From CAMEON01 sp045602325 (GTDB lineage Bacteria; Bacillota; Clostridia; Oscillospirales; CAG-272), in the NCBI GenBank assembly GCA_045602325.1, contig JAZSBH010000022.1:1-8735 (forward strand): a stretch of 8,735 nt of DNA. Reading direction: 5' to 3'. The position numbers were made by a program, and so were the translations under genes. Below the pieces are notes generated by a model. That model saw nothing but the letters and a program-made list of their open reading frames with translations, made no database searches and was not told the origin of the DNA. Below are positions 1 to 4,989 of this stretch, in pieces. Position 1 is the stretch's first letter; each line of letters starts with the position of its first letter.

Positions 1-110
1 AGAATCTATTAAATTTGTAAATTCTTTTGTTTTTTGGTCTGTCTACTTGACAGGGGGCACATTAAACCGAGCTTTTTCGGGAATGCAGGGGGATTTTGCG
101 TATATAGGAA

Positions 111-140
111 AAAATATTTGATAATTTTTTGAAAATATTT
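111..140. repeat. Pair of AAAATATTT direct repeats upstream of the promoter
   Basis: The 9-base word AAAATATTT occurs at 111-119 and again at 132-140, exactly 21 bp (two helical turns) apart. Each copy contains the palindrome AAATATTT. They lie just upstream of the predicted -35 position of the hydC promoter. They could be an operator pair or an A/T-rich UP-like element. The surrounding DNA is very AT-rich, so chance is a real alternative. No Rex-type TTGTTAA-N4-TTAACAA palindrome was found here. Confidence 0.35.
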
Positions 141-150
141 AAGAATTCTA

Positions 151-179
151 TGGATTTTTCTTTTATTTTATGATATAAT
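151..179 (+). promoter_or_regulatory. Predicted sigma-A promoter of the hydrogenase operon (extended -10)
   Basis: TATAAT at 174-179 is a perfect -10 box. It is preceded by TG at 171-172 with one base between, giving the extended -10 form TGnTATAAT. The hexamer 17 bp upstream, TGGATT at 151-156, matches the -35 consensus at only three positions, as is common for extended -10 promoters. Transcription would start near 185-187, giving a leader of about 80 nt before hydC. It is the only convincing promoter before the first gene, and the short gaps and overlaps downstream suggest that it drives all ten genes. Confidence 0.75.
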
Positions 180-185
180 GTAAGG

Positions 186-230
186 GCTCATTTGAACGGG
201 CGTACTGCGCCTTCCGATAAACGGATGAGC
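186..230 (+). promoter_or_regulatory. Predicted structured 5' leader (possible three-way junction)
   Basis: GCTCAT at 186-191 is exactly complementary to ATGAGC at 225-230, so an outer stem would form starting at the predicted transcript start. Inside it two small hairpins are possible: GGCG 199-202 with CGCC 208-211 (5-nt loop), and TCCG 213-216 with CGGA 222-225 (5-nt loop). The last pair would compete with the outer stem for A225. The fold ends about 20 nt before the Shine-Dalgarno sequence. I do not recognise it as a known riboswitch class. It could be a cis-regulatory RNA or a simple mRNA-stabilising 5' structure. Confidence 0.4.
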
Positions 231-251
231 AGTATACCTATGTAATTTATT

Positions 252-258
252 AGGAGGT
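252..258 (+). promoter_or_regulatory. Strong Shine-Dalgarno sequence of hydC
   Basis: AGGAGGT at 252-258 is a near-perfect complement of the 16S rRNA 3' end, 9 bases before the ATG at 268. It fixes the hydC start and predicts strong translation initiation. Confidence 0.85.
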
Positions 259-267
259 TGTATTCAA

Positions 268-762
268 ATGAAAAAGAAGCTGACTACGGTCGATTTTCGC
301 GGTACGGCAGAGCAGGAAGCAAAGCTGCTGGAAGTGATCGCGAAGTACGACGGCGTAAAGGGGGCTATGATGCCCATCCTGCAGGAGGCACAGGAGATCT
401 ACGGCTATCTGCCCGTTGAGGTGCAGAAGATCATTGCCGACAAGACCGGCATTCCCGCCGAGCAGATCTACGGTGTCGTTTCCTTCTACTCCCAGTTCAA
501 GCTGAACCCCGACGGTGAGGTTGCCGTGGCCGTCTGTCTCGGTACCGCTTGCTACGTTAAGGGCTCGGGCGACATCATCGAGGAATGCTCTCGCATCCTG
601 AACGTTCCCGTGGGCAGCACCTCTGCCGACGGTAAGTACTCCCTGGAGGCTACCCGTTGCATCGGTGCCTGCGGTCTGGCTCCTGTCCTGACCATCAACG
701 GCGAGGTTTACGGCCGTCTGGTCGCCAAGGACATGGCCGGTATCCTGGCTAAGTATATGTAA
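268..762 (+). CDS. hydC: HydC: NuoE-like [2Fe-2S] subunit of NAD-linked [FeFe] hydrogenase
   Basis: This is the small electron-transfer subunit of the cytoplasmic HydABC complex, related to the 24-kDa NuoE subunit of complex I. The 164-residue protein has the usual two-part build: a helical N-terminal domain (about residues 15-80, with the typical YGYLP and VVSFYSQF stretches) and a thioredoxin-like ferredoxin domain (about 85-164). The four cluster cysteines are all present in the family spacing: C90 and C95 (CLGTAC), then C131 and C135 (CIGAC). These would bind one [2Fe-2S] cluster that exchanges electrons with the flavin-bearing HydB. The ATG at 268 follows an AGGAGG site. It is the first gene of the operon and is separated from hydB and hydA by the six-gene regulatory block. 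Codon use is strongly biased, as in hydB and hydA. HoxE/NuoE of another complex is the alternative name, but the co-occurring HydA and HydB settle it. Confidence 0.95.
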   Translation: MKKKLTTVDFRGTAEQEAKLLEVIAKYDGVKGAMMPILQEAQEIYGYLPVEVQKIIADKTGIPAEQIYGVVSFYSQFKLNPDGEVAVAVCLGTACYVKGSGDIIEECSRILNVPVGSTSADGKYSLEATRCIGACGLAPVLTINGEVYGRLVAKDMAGILAKYM

Positions 763-792
763 TTTCCATCCTACGGTAGGGAGCTTGGTTAT

Positions 793-1158
793 ATGAAAAT
801 TTCTACGATCCAAGAGCTGCTTGATGCCGAGGTCGTCTGCGGCGAGGAATATCTCGATCACGAGGTTCATTCTGCCTGCGGCAGCGACATGATGAGCGAC
901 GTACTGGCGTACGTTAAGGATCAGGCGGTATTGCTCACCGGACTTGTGAATCCGCAGGTGATCCGCACGGCCGAAATGATGGACATGGTGTGCGTCGTTT
1001 TCGTTCGTTCCAAGAGCCCGTCGGAGGAAATGATCCGTCTGGCAAAAGAGTCCGATATGGTGATCCTCAAGACCAAAAAGAGAATGTACGAGGCGTGCGG
1101 TAAACTGTACGTCGGCGGACTGGGTGTCAGTCGGACTGAAGTCGAAGCGGTGAAGTGA
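793..1158 (+). CDS. DRTGG-domain protein (first of two)
   Basis: This is a 121-residue stand-alone DRTGG-type domain. The segment from about residue 22 to 112 fits the family pattern: an SACGSDMMSDVL stretch (28-39) in the position of the DRTGG signature helix, then VLLTG (46-50), a VVFVRSKSP strand-turn (68-76) and a late VILKT strand. DRTGG domains are usually found fused to phosphotransacetylase or CBS domains, where they are thought to be ligand-binding regulatory modules; the ligand is generally unknown. There is no enzymatic signature, signal peptide or membrane segment. Four cysteines (C16, C29, C67, C102) are scattered and do not form an Fe-S motif. It starts 30 bp after hydC behind a GGTAGGGAG site, and the next ATG follows its stop after a single base, suggesting translational coupling to the ATPase. 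The exact role is unknown; a nucleotide- or redox-sensing partner for that ATPase is inference. Confidence 0.85.
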   Translation: MKISTIQELLDAEVVCGEEYLDHEVHSACGSDMMSDVLAYVKDQAVLLTGLVNPQVIRTAEMMDMVCVVFVRSKSPSEEMIRLAKESDMVILKTKKRMYEACGKLYVGGLGVSRTEVEAVK

Positions 1159-1159
1159 T

Positions 1160-1585
1160 ATGAATGAGGCAGTAAGATTTCATTTTGTGGTGGACGGAGA
1201 GGACTTTACCTCTGCGGGTCAAGCCTCGGTGCAGATGAAGAAGAATCTGCGCAGACTGGGCATCCCCCCCGAGACCATCCGCAAAATTTCCATCGCCATG
1301 TATGAAGGAGAGATCAACATGGTCATCCACGCAGGCGGCGGTACGGCGGAAGTTCTCGTGTATGAGGACCGCATCGAGATGATCCTTACCGACCACGGTC
1401 CCGGCATTGCGAATATTGAACAGGCAATGCAGGAGGGCTATTCCACAGCCCCCGATAACGTGCGCTCTCTGGGCTTCGGCGCGGGCATGGGACTCCCGAA
1501 TATGAAGCGCTATACGGATGATATGAGGATCGACTCGGTCGTCGGAGAGGGAACCACCATCACCATGACCGTCCGTCTGGTCTGA
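1160..1585 (+). CDS. RsbW/SpoIIAB-like anti-sigma-type ATP-binding protein
   Basis: This 141-residue single-domain GHKL ATPase resembles serine-kinase anti-sigma factors. The N-box is at residues 49-57 (E49 and N53, with H57), the G1 box is D78-H-G80-P-G82 and the G2 box is G105-F-G107-A-G109-M-G111, followed by LPNMKR. All residues expected for Mg-ATP binding are visible. In the RsbW family, N-box residues also serve Ser/Thr phosphorylation of an anti-anti-sigma (STAS) partner, but no STAS protein or sigma factor is encoded here. The ATG at 1160 lies one base after the upstream DRTGG stop, and the ribosome site must lie inside that gene. The context (DRTGG before, H-cluster sensor-like protein after) suggests ATP-dependent signalling linked to hydrogenase state. 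Whether it is a kinase or only an ATP-switch binding protein cannot be told from sequence. Confidence 0.85.
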   Translation: MNEAVRFHFVVDGEDFTSAGQASVQMKKNLRRLGIPPETIRKISIAMYEGEINMVIHAGGGTAEVLVYEDRIEMILTDHGPGIANIEQAMQEGYSTAPDNVRSLGFGAGMGLPNMKRYTDDMRIDSVVGEGTTITMTVRLV

Positions 1586-1646
1586 CCGTCATCTCCCCAA
1601 TTTCGGCACAGCATCGACAATAGCCGGGAAAGGAGACACGGGTGCT

Positions 1647-2939
1647 ATGAACTCGTATGAACATTCGGTATCTCTGGACCTATCACGCTGTACGGGGTGT
1701 ACGACTTGCCTGAAGCACTGCCCCACTGAGGCCATCCGCATCGTGGACGGTCACGCCAAGATCAATCCCGAGCGCTGTATCGACTGTGGCATCTGTATCA
1801 AGATCTGCTCCAGCAAAGCCAAAAAGGCTACTTACAGCCGCTTGGAAAAGGTGCTGAAACGCAAGTATAAGATCGCGTTGCCTGCGCCTACTCTGTACGG
1901 GCAATTCGAGGATCTTGAGGACGTGGACTACGTGCTCCAAGGACTCAAGGACATTGGATTTGACGACGTGTACGAGGTGTCCAAGGCCGCCGAGCTGGTT
2001 TCGGCGTACACAAGGCTCTACCTGAAGACCGAGGGCATTCCCAAGCCGGTCATCAACTCCGCCTGTCCCGTCGTACTCCGTTTGATCTCCTTGCGGTATC
2101 CAACCCTGAAGGAGCATATCATGCAGCTCCTGCCTCCCATGGAGGTGGCTGCACGGCTGGCTCGTGAACGCGCCATGAAGGAGCATCCCGAGCTCACCCG
2201 CGAGGATATCTGCGTATGCTTTATCTCTCCCTGCCCCGCCAAGGTCAGTTACGTCCGCAACGGGTTCGGAGACTACAAGAGCGAGGTGGACGAGGTCCTG
2301 TCCATCAGCGATATCTATTTCAATCTTATCAACGTCATGCGCCGCAGCAAGCAGCCGGATAATCTGTCCCAGTCGGGCATGATCGGCATCAGCTGGGCAA
2401 CCACGGGTGGAGAGGCGTCTGCTCTCTTCAACGACAAGTACCTGGCGGCGGACGGCATTGAAAACGTCAACCGTGTTTTGGAACAGCTGGATAACGGTAA
2501 CATTTCCGGTCTGGAATTCGTTGAGCTCAACGCCTGCCCTGGCGGGTGCGTGGGCGGTGCCATGGTGGTGGAGAATCCCTTCGTCGCCAAGGCCAGACTC
2601 CAGACACTGCGGCGGTATCTCCCCGTCTCCCAGACCCTGCTTCAGGGAGAGGAACGGGACTATATCCCCGAAAATTATTTCTTTGAAGAACTGCCTACGT
2701 ATATGCCCATCCAACGGCTCAGCGCCAATTTCGGCGAGTCGCTACGGATGATGGCCGTGATCCAAAAGCTGACGGAGGCACTCCCCGGTATCGATTGCGG
2801 TGCCTGCGGTGCGCCCAACTGCCGAGCCTTTGCTGAAGACGTAGTCTGCGGCAGAGCGGCGGAGGATGGCTGTGTCATTCTGAAAAATCGGCAACTGGAG
2901 ACGCTGCTCAGATCCAAGGAGGAGGAACCAACGCCATGA
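1647..2939 (+). CDS. Putative sensory [FeFe]-hydrogenase-like protein (ferredoxin + H-cluster domain + FeS domain)
   Basis: This 430-residue cytoplasmic Fe-S protein has three parts. Residues 10-55 carry two [4Fe-4S] ferredoxin motifs (C15/C18/C21/C25 and C44/C47/C50/C54). Residues about 75-325 form a divergent [FeFe]-hydrogenase large-subunit domain that keeps four cysteines in H-cluster ligand positions: C140 (NSACP), C196 (SPCPAK), C297 and C301 (ACPGGC). Residues about 375-412 form a CGACGxxxC-type FeS domain (C384, C387, C392, C409). In the L1 motif the proton-shuttle cysteine of catalytic enzymes is Ala139, and the conserved Trp after Pro-Gly is absent. This matches, from memory, putative sensory enzymes such as HydS of Thermoanaerobacter mathranii. 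The ATG at 1647 follows AAGGAGA at 1630-1636. Its last bases overlap the next gene by 4 bp. A very slow or sensing hydrogenase is most likely; an Fe-S protein without a diiron site is possible. Confidence 0.85.
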   Translation: MNSYEHSVSLDLSRCTGCTTCLKHCPTEAIRIVDGHAKINPERCIDCGICIKICSSKAKKATYSRLEKVLKRKYKIALPAPTLYGQFEDLEDVDYVLQGLKDIGFDDVYEVSKAAELVSAYTRLYLKTEGIPKPVINSACPVVLRLISLRYPTLKEHIMQLLPPMEVAARLARERAMKEHPELTREDICVCFISPCPAKVSYVRNGFGDYKSEVDEVLSISDIYFNLINVMRRSKQPDNLSQSGMIGISWATTGGEASALFNDKYLAADGIENVNRVLEQLDNGNISGLEFVELNACPGGCVGGAMVVENPFVAKARLQTLRRYLPVSQTLLQGEERDYIPENYFFEELPTYMPIQRLSANFGESLRMMAVIQKLTEALPGIDCGACGAPNCRAFAEDVVCGRAAEDGCVILKNRQLETLLRSKEEEPTP

Positions 2940-3265
2940 CAGTAACGCAACTGCAAGCGGCTCTTTCTCTGACGCCCATCGCTCTCCCTGTGGGTGATCG
3001 CGAGGTGGAAGGCGTATACGTCGGGGATCTGCTTTCCTGGGTCATGGGACGGGCACAGAGCGGCAACGTCTGGCTCACCATCATGTCCAATCTCAACATT
3101 GTGGCGGTGGCTACTCTGTCCGATGTGTCCTGCATCCTGCTCTGCGAGGGCGTGACCCTCGACGAGTCGGTGAAGAACACGGCTGAAGCAAAGGGCATCA
3201 ATATTTTTACCACCGATATGACCGCTTACGAGGTCGCCAAGAAGCTGGCGGAGTTGGGCTTATGA
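2936..3265 (+). CDS. DRTGG-domain protein (second of two)
   Basis: This is a 109-residue DRTGG-type domain and a divergent paralogue of the protein at 793-1158. The signature region is EGVYVGDLLSWVM (residues 25-37), followed by a VWLTIMSN strand, an IVAVA strand, CILLCEG (66-72) and INIFTT near the end. It has no catalytic motif, signal peptide or membrane segment. The ATG at 2936 overlaps the stop of the H-cluster-domain gene (ATGA), its ribosome site is AAGGAGGAGG just upstream, and its own stop overlaps the start of the PHP gene in the same way. It is therefore likely to be made in fixed ratio with both neighbours. Having two different DRTGG domains in one hydrogenase operon suggests a heterodimer or two separate ligands, which is inference. 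Confidence 0.83.
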   Translation: MTVTQLQAALSLTPIALPVGDREVEGVYVGDLLSWVMGRAQSGNVWLTIMSNLNIVAVATLSDVSCILLCEGVTLDESVKNTAEAKGINIFTTDMTAYEVAKKLAELGL

Positions 3266-4002
3266 ATCGCTACTACTACGATTTTCATATCCACTCCTGC
3301 CTCTCTCCCTGCGCCGACAATGACATGACTCCCAACAATATTGCGGGGGTGTGTGCCTTGGCGGGTCTGCAGATCGCGGCACTCACCGACCACAATTCCA
3401 CGAAAAACTGCCCTGCCTTCTATCAGGCGGCAAAAAAGCAGGGAATCATTCCCATCGCGGGCATGGAGCTCACTACCGCCGAGGATATTCACGTCGTGTG
3501 TCTCTTTGAACGGCTGGAGGATGCCATGGCCTTTGGGGCGGAGGTGGGCGGTCGGCGCATCCGTATCCCCAACCGTGTGGATATTTTCGGAGACCAGATC
3601 ATCACCGACGGCGAGGACGAGCCCATCGGCATCGAGGAGGATATGCTCCCTAATGCGACCCTGCTCTCCCTCGACGAAGTGCCCCCCCTGGTGGAGCAGT
3701 ATCACGGAGTTTGCTTTCCCGCGCACGTCGACAGGGAAGCAAATGGCATCATTGCTATCCTGGGTACCATCCCCGAAACTCCGGATTTCGGTTGCGTGGA
3801 ACTGCGGGACTTTGAGAAACGGGAAGAATATCTTCAAAATTACCCCATTTTGCAAAACAAACTCATACTTTGCGGATCGGATGCTCACTACCTGTGGGAT
3901 ATCCGCGATGCAAACGCATACTTTGAATTGGAAGACGAGCCCTACAGCGGTGATTTCGTGCGGCATCAGTTGTTCCTGCGCCTGAAAGGAGTATCGGTAT
4001 GA
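3262..4002 (+). CDS. PHP-domain metal-dependent phosphoesterase
   Basis: This 246-residue protein of the PHP (polymerase and histidinol phosphatase) superfamily is probably a metal-dependent phosphoesterase. Metal-ligand motifs are visible in order: DFHIHS (H9, H11) with a nearby D19, LTDHNS (D43, H44), GMELT (E69), DIHVV (H77), PAHVDR (H155) and SDAH (D207, H209). This is a full set of ligands, so an active enzyme is expected. Known family activities include histidinol phosphatase, nucleotide or oligoribonucleotide phosphoesterase (RNase AM/TrpH-like) and DNA polymerase proofreading; the substrate here cannot be assigned. It lies between a DRTGG gene and a histidine-kinase-like ATPase with 4-bp overlaps on both sides. 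This suggests it removes or processes a phosphorylated species in the same signalling path; that is inference. Confidence 0.88.
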   Translation: MNRYYYDFHIHSCLSPCADNDMTPNNIAGVCALAGLQIAALTDHNSTKNCPAFYQAAKKQGIIPIAGMELTTAEDIHVVCLFERLEDAMAFGAEVGGRRIRIPNRVDIFGDQIITDGEDEPIGIEEDMLPNATLLSLDEVPPLVEQYHGVCFPAHVDREANGIIAILGTIPETPDFGCVELRDFEKREEYLQNYPILQNKLILCGSDAHYLWDIRDANAYFELEDEPYSGDFVRHQLFLRLKGVSV

Positions 4003-4559
4003 AAGAACTCTCACTCAACGTGCTGGACATCACCAAAAACTCGGTCAAGGCGAAGGCGTCGCTGATCGACATATCTCTGGTGGAGGAAGGGAACAAATTG
4101 ACCCTCACCATCACGGATAACGGCTGCGGCATGAAGCCCGAGGTGGTCAAGACCGTCATGAATCCCTTCTACACCACCCGCACTACCCGCAAGGTGGGCA
4201 TGGGCATTCCCCTGCTCATGCTGGCCGCCGAGCAGACGGGAGGGGGCGTGACCATTGAGTCCCGCCACGAGGAGGATCATCCCGATCACCATGGCACCGT
4301 GGTGACGGCTACGTTTTTCACCGATCACATTGACTTTACTCCCATCGGTGATCTTGTTTCGAGCATCGAAACGCTCATCATGGGAAGTCCAGAGATCGAC
4401 TTCACTTTCCTGCACGACATGAACGGACAGACGGTGGAATTGGACACCCGACAGCTCCGTGAGGTGCTGGGCGATGTCCCTCTGGACAGCTACGAGGTCA
4501 TTCAGTGGATCGGACAATATCTGCGGGAGCAGTACGAGCCCGCGGACCAATCTGTGTAA
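3999..4559 (+). CDS. Stand-alone histidine-kinase-type ATPase domain protein
   Basis: This 186-residue protein begins directly with a GHKL ATPase domain: an N-box-like LDITKNSVKA (residues 9-18, N14), the G1 box D40-N-G42-C-G44-M, an F-box-like NPFYTTR (55-61) and the G2 box G67-M-G69 followed by IPLLMLAAEQTGGG. It lacks a dimerisation/phosphoacceptor domain, so it has no histidine of its own to phosphorylate, and no response regulator lies nearby. Residues about 115-186 are an extra C-terminal region that I do not recognise; it ends in an acidic, helix-like tail. The ATG at 3999 overlaps the PHP stop by 4 bp and follows AAAGGAG at 3985-3991. This ATPase type differs from the RsbW-like one at 1160-1585. 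A likely role is ATP-dependent control of a partner in this cassette, perhaps the H-cluster protein; the target is unknown. Confidence 0.85.
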   Translation: MKELSLNVLDITKNSVKAKASLIDISLVEEGNKLTLTITDNGCGMKPEVVKTVMNPFYTTRTTRKVGMGIPLLMLAAEQTGGGVTIESRHEEDHPDHHGTVVTATFFTDHIDFTPIGDLVSSIETLIMGSPEIDFTFLHDMNGQTVELDTRQLREVLGDVPLDSYEVIQWIGQYLREQYEPADQSV

Positions 4560-4598
4560 TCAAAAAAATTGATATACCAACGAAAGGAAAGAAACATC

Positions 4599-4973
4599 AT
4601 GAAATCTTTGGCAGAGCTTGCTGCGATCAGAGAGAAGATGAAGGACAAGGTGGTCCTTCGTGAGGGTACGAGCGACACCCGTGTCGTCGTCGGTATGGCG
4701 ACCTGCGGTATCGCCGCCGGTGCCCGCCCCGTCCTCAGCGCATTCGTGGAGGGCATCAATAACGAGGGCCTCGCTTCCACCGTTACCGTGTCCCAGACCG
4801 GCTGTATCGGTATTTGCCAGTACGAGCCCGTCGTCGAGGTGTTCCAGCCCGGTAAGGAGAAGGTCACCTACGTCAAGATGACCGCCGAGAAGGCCGCAAA
4901 GGTCATCGAAGAGCACATCAAGGGCGGTAAGGTTGTGGAGGAATACACCTACAACGCCGCTGTGAAAGCATAA
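4599..4973 (+). CDS. Thioredoxin-like (2Fe-2S) ferredoxin-fold protein with three cysteines
   Basis: This 124-residue protein is of the thioredoxin-like ferredoxin fold, a family common just before hydB in clostridial hydrogenase operons. A helical start (residues 1-20) leads into VVVGMATCGIAAGARPVL (C36) and QTGCIGIC (C69, C73). The family's fourth cysteine, expected five residues after C36, is Gly41, so a standard four-Cys [2Fe-2S] site is not possible without another ligand. The C-terminal half closely resembles the N-terminal domain of HydB. The ATG at 4599 is chosen over an in-frame TTG at 4569 because AAAGGAAAG (4583-4591) lies at the right distance. Strong codon bias groups it with hydC/B/A rather than with the upstream genes. 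It may be an accessory subunit like HydD reported in the Acetobacterium woodii HydABCD enzyme, but I am not certain of that correspondence. Confidence 0.85.
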   Translation: MKSLAELAAIREKMKDKVVLREGTSDTRVVVGMATCGIAAGARPVLSAFVEGINNEGLASTVTVSQTGCIGICQYEPVVEVFQPGKEKVTYVKMTAEKAAKVIEEHIKGGKVVEEYTYNAAVKA

Positions 4974-4974
4974 C

Positions 4975-4979
4975 GGAGG
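4975..4979 (+). promoter_or_regulatory. Shine-Dalgarno sequence of hydB
   Basis: GGAGG at 4975-4979 immediately follows the stop of the small ferredoxin-fold gene and lies 10 bases before the ATG at 4990. It supports that start and strong translation. Confidence 0.8.
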
Positions 4980-4989
4980 TATCTGAATT

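Noticed and set aside
47..52. Perfect -35 hexamer TTGACA
   Set aside because: No acceptable -10 box lies 16-18 bp downstream (the bases near 70 read AGCTTT), and the extended -10 at 171-179 is far better placed for hydC.
67..80. Small hairpin CCGA/TCGG with a 6-base loop
   Set aside because: Only 4 bp and upstream of the predicted transcript start; likely chance.
51..92. CAGGGGG direct repeat (51-57 and 86-92)
   Set aside because: Short, low-complexity words 35 bp apart with no symmetry and no link to a recognised operator; too weak to list.
1264..1270. Run of seven C in the RsbW-like ATPase gene as a possible slippage or frameshift site
   Set aside because: The frame is intact through all ATPase motifs on both sides, so no frameshift is needed; a similar C-run near 3681 lies inside the PHP gene without effect.
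4570..4578. TGATATACC as an internal extended -10 before the structural genes
   Set aside because: No -35 element, and a start about 7 bases downstream would put the Shine-Dalgarno at the very 5' end of the transcript.
4569..4598. TTG start giving a longer ferredoxin-fold protein
   Set aside because: The AAAGGAAAG site at 4583-4591 lies downstream of this TTG and serves the ATG at 4599; the extra residues are not family-like.
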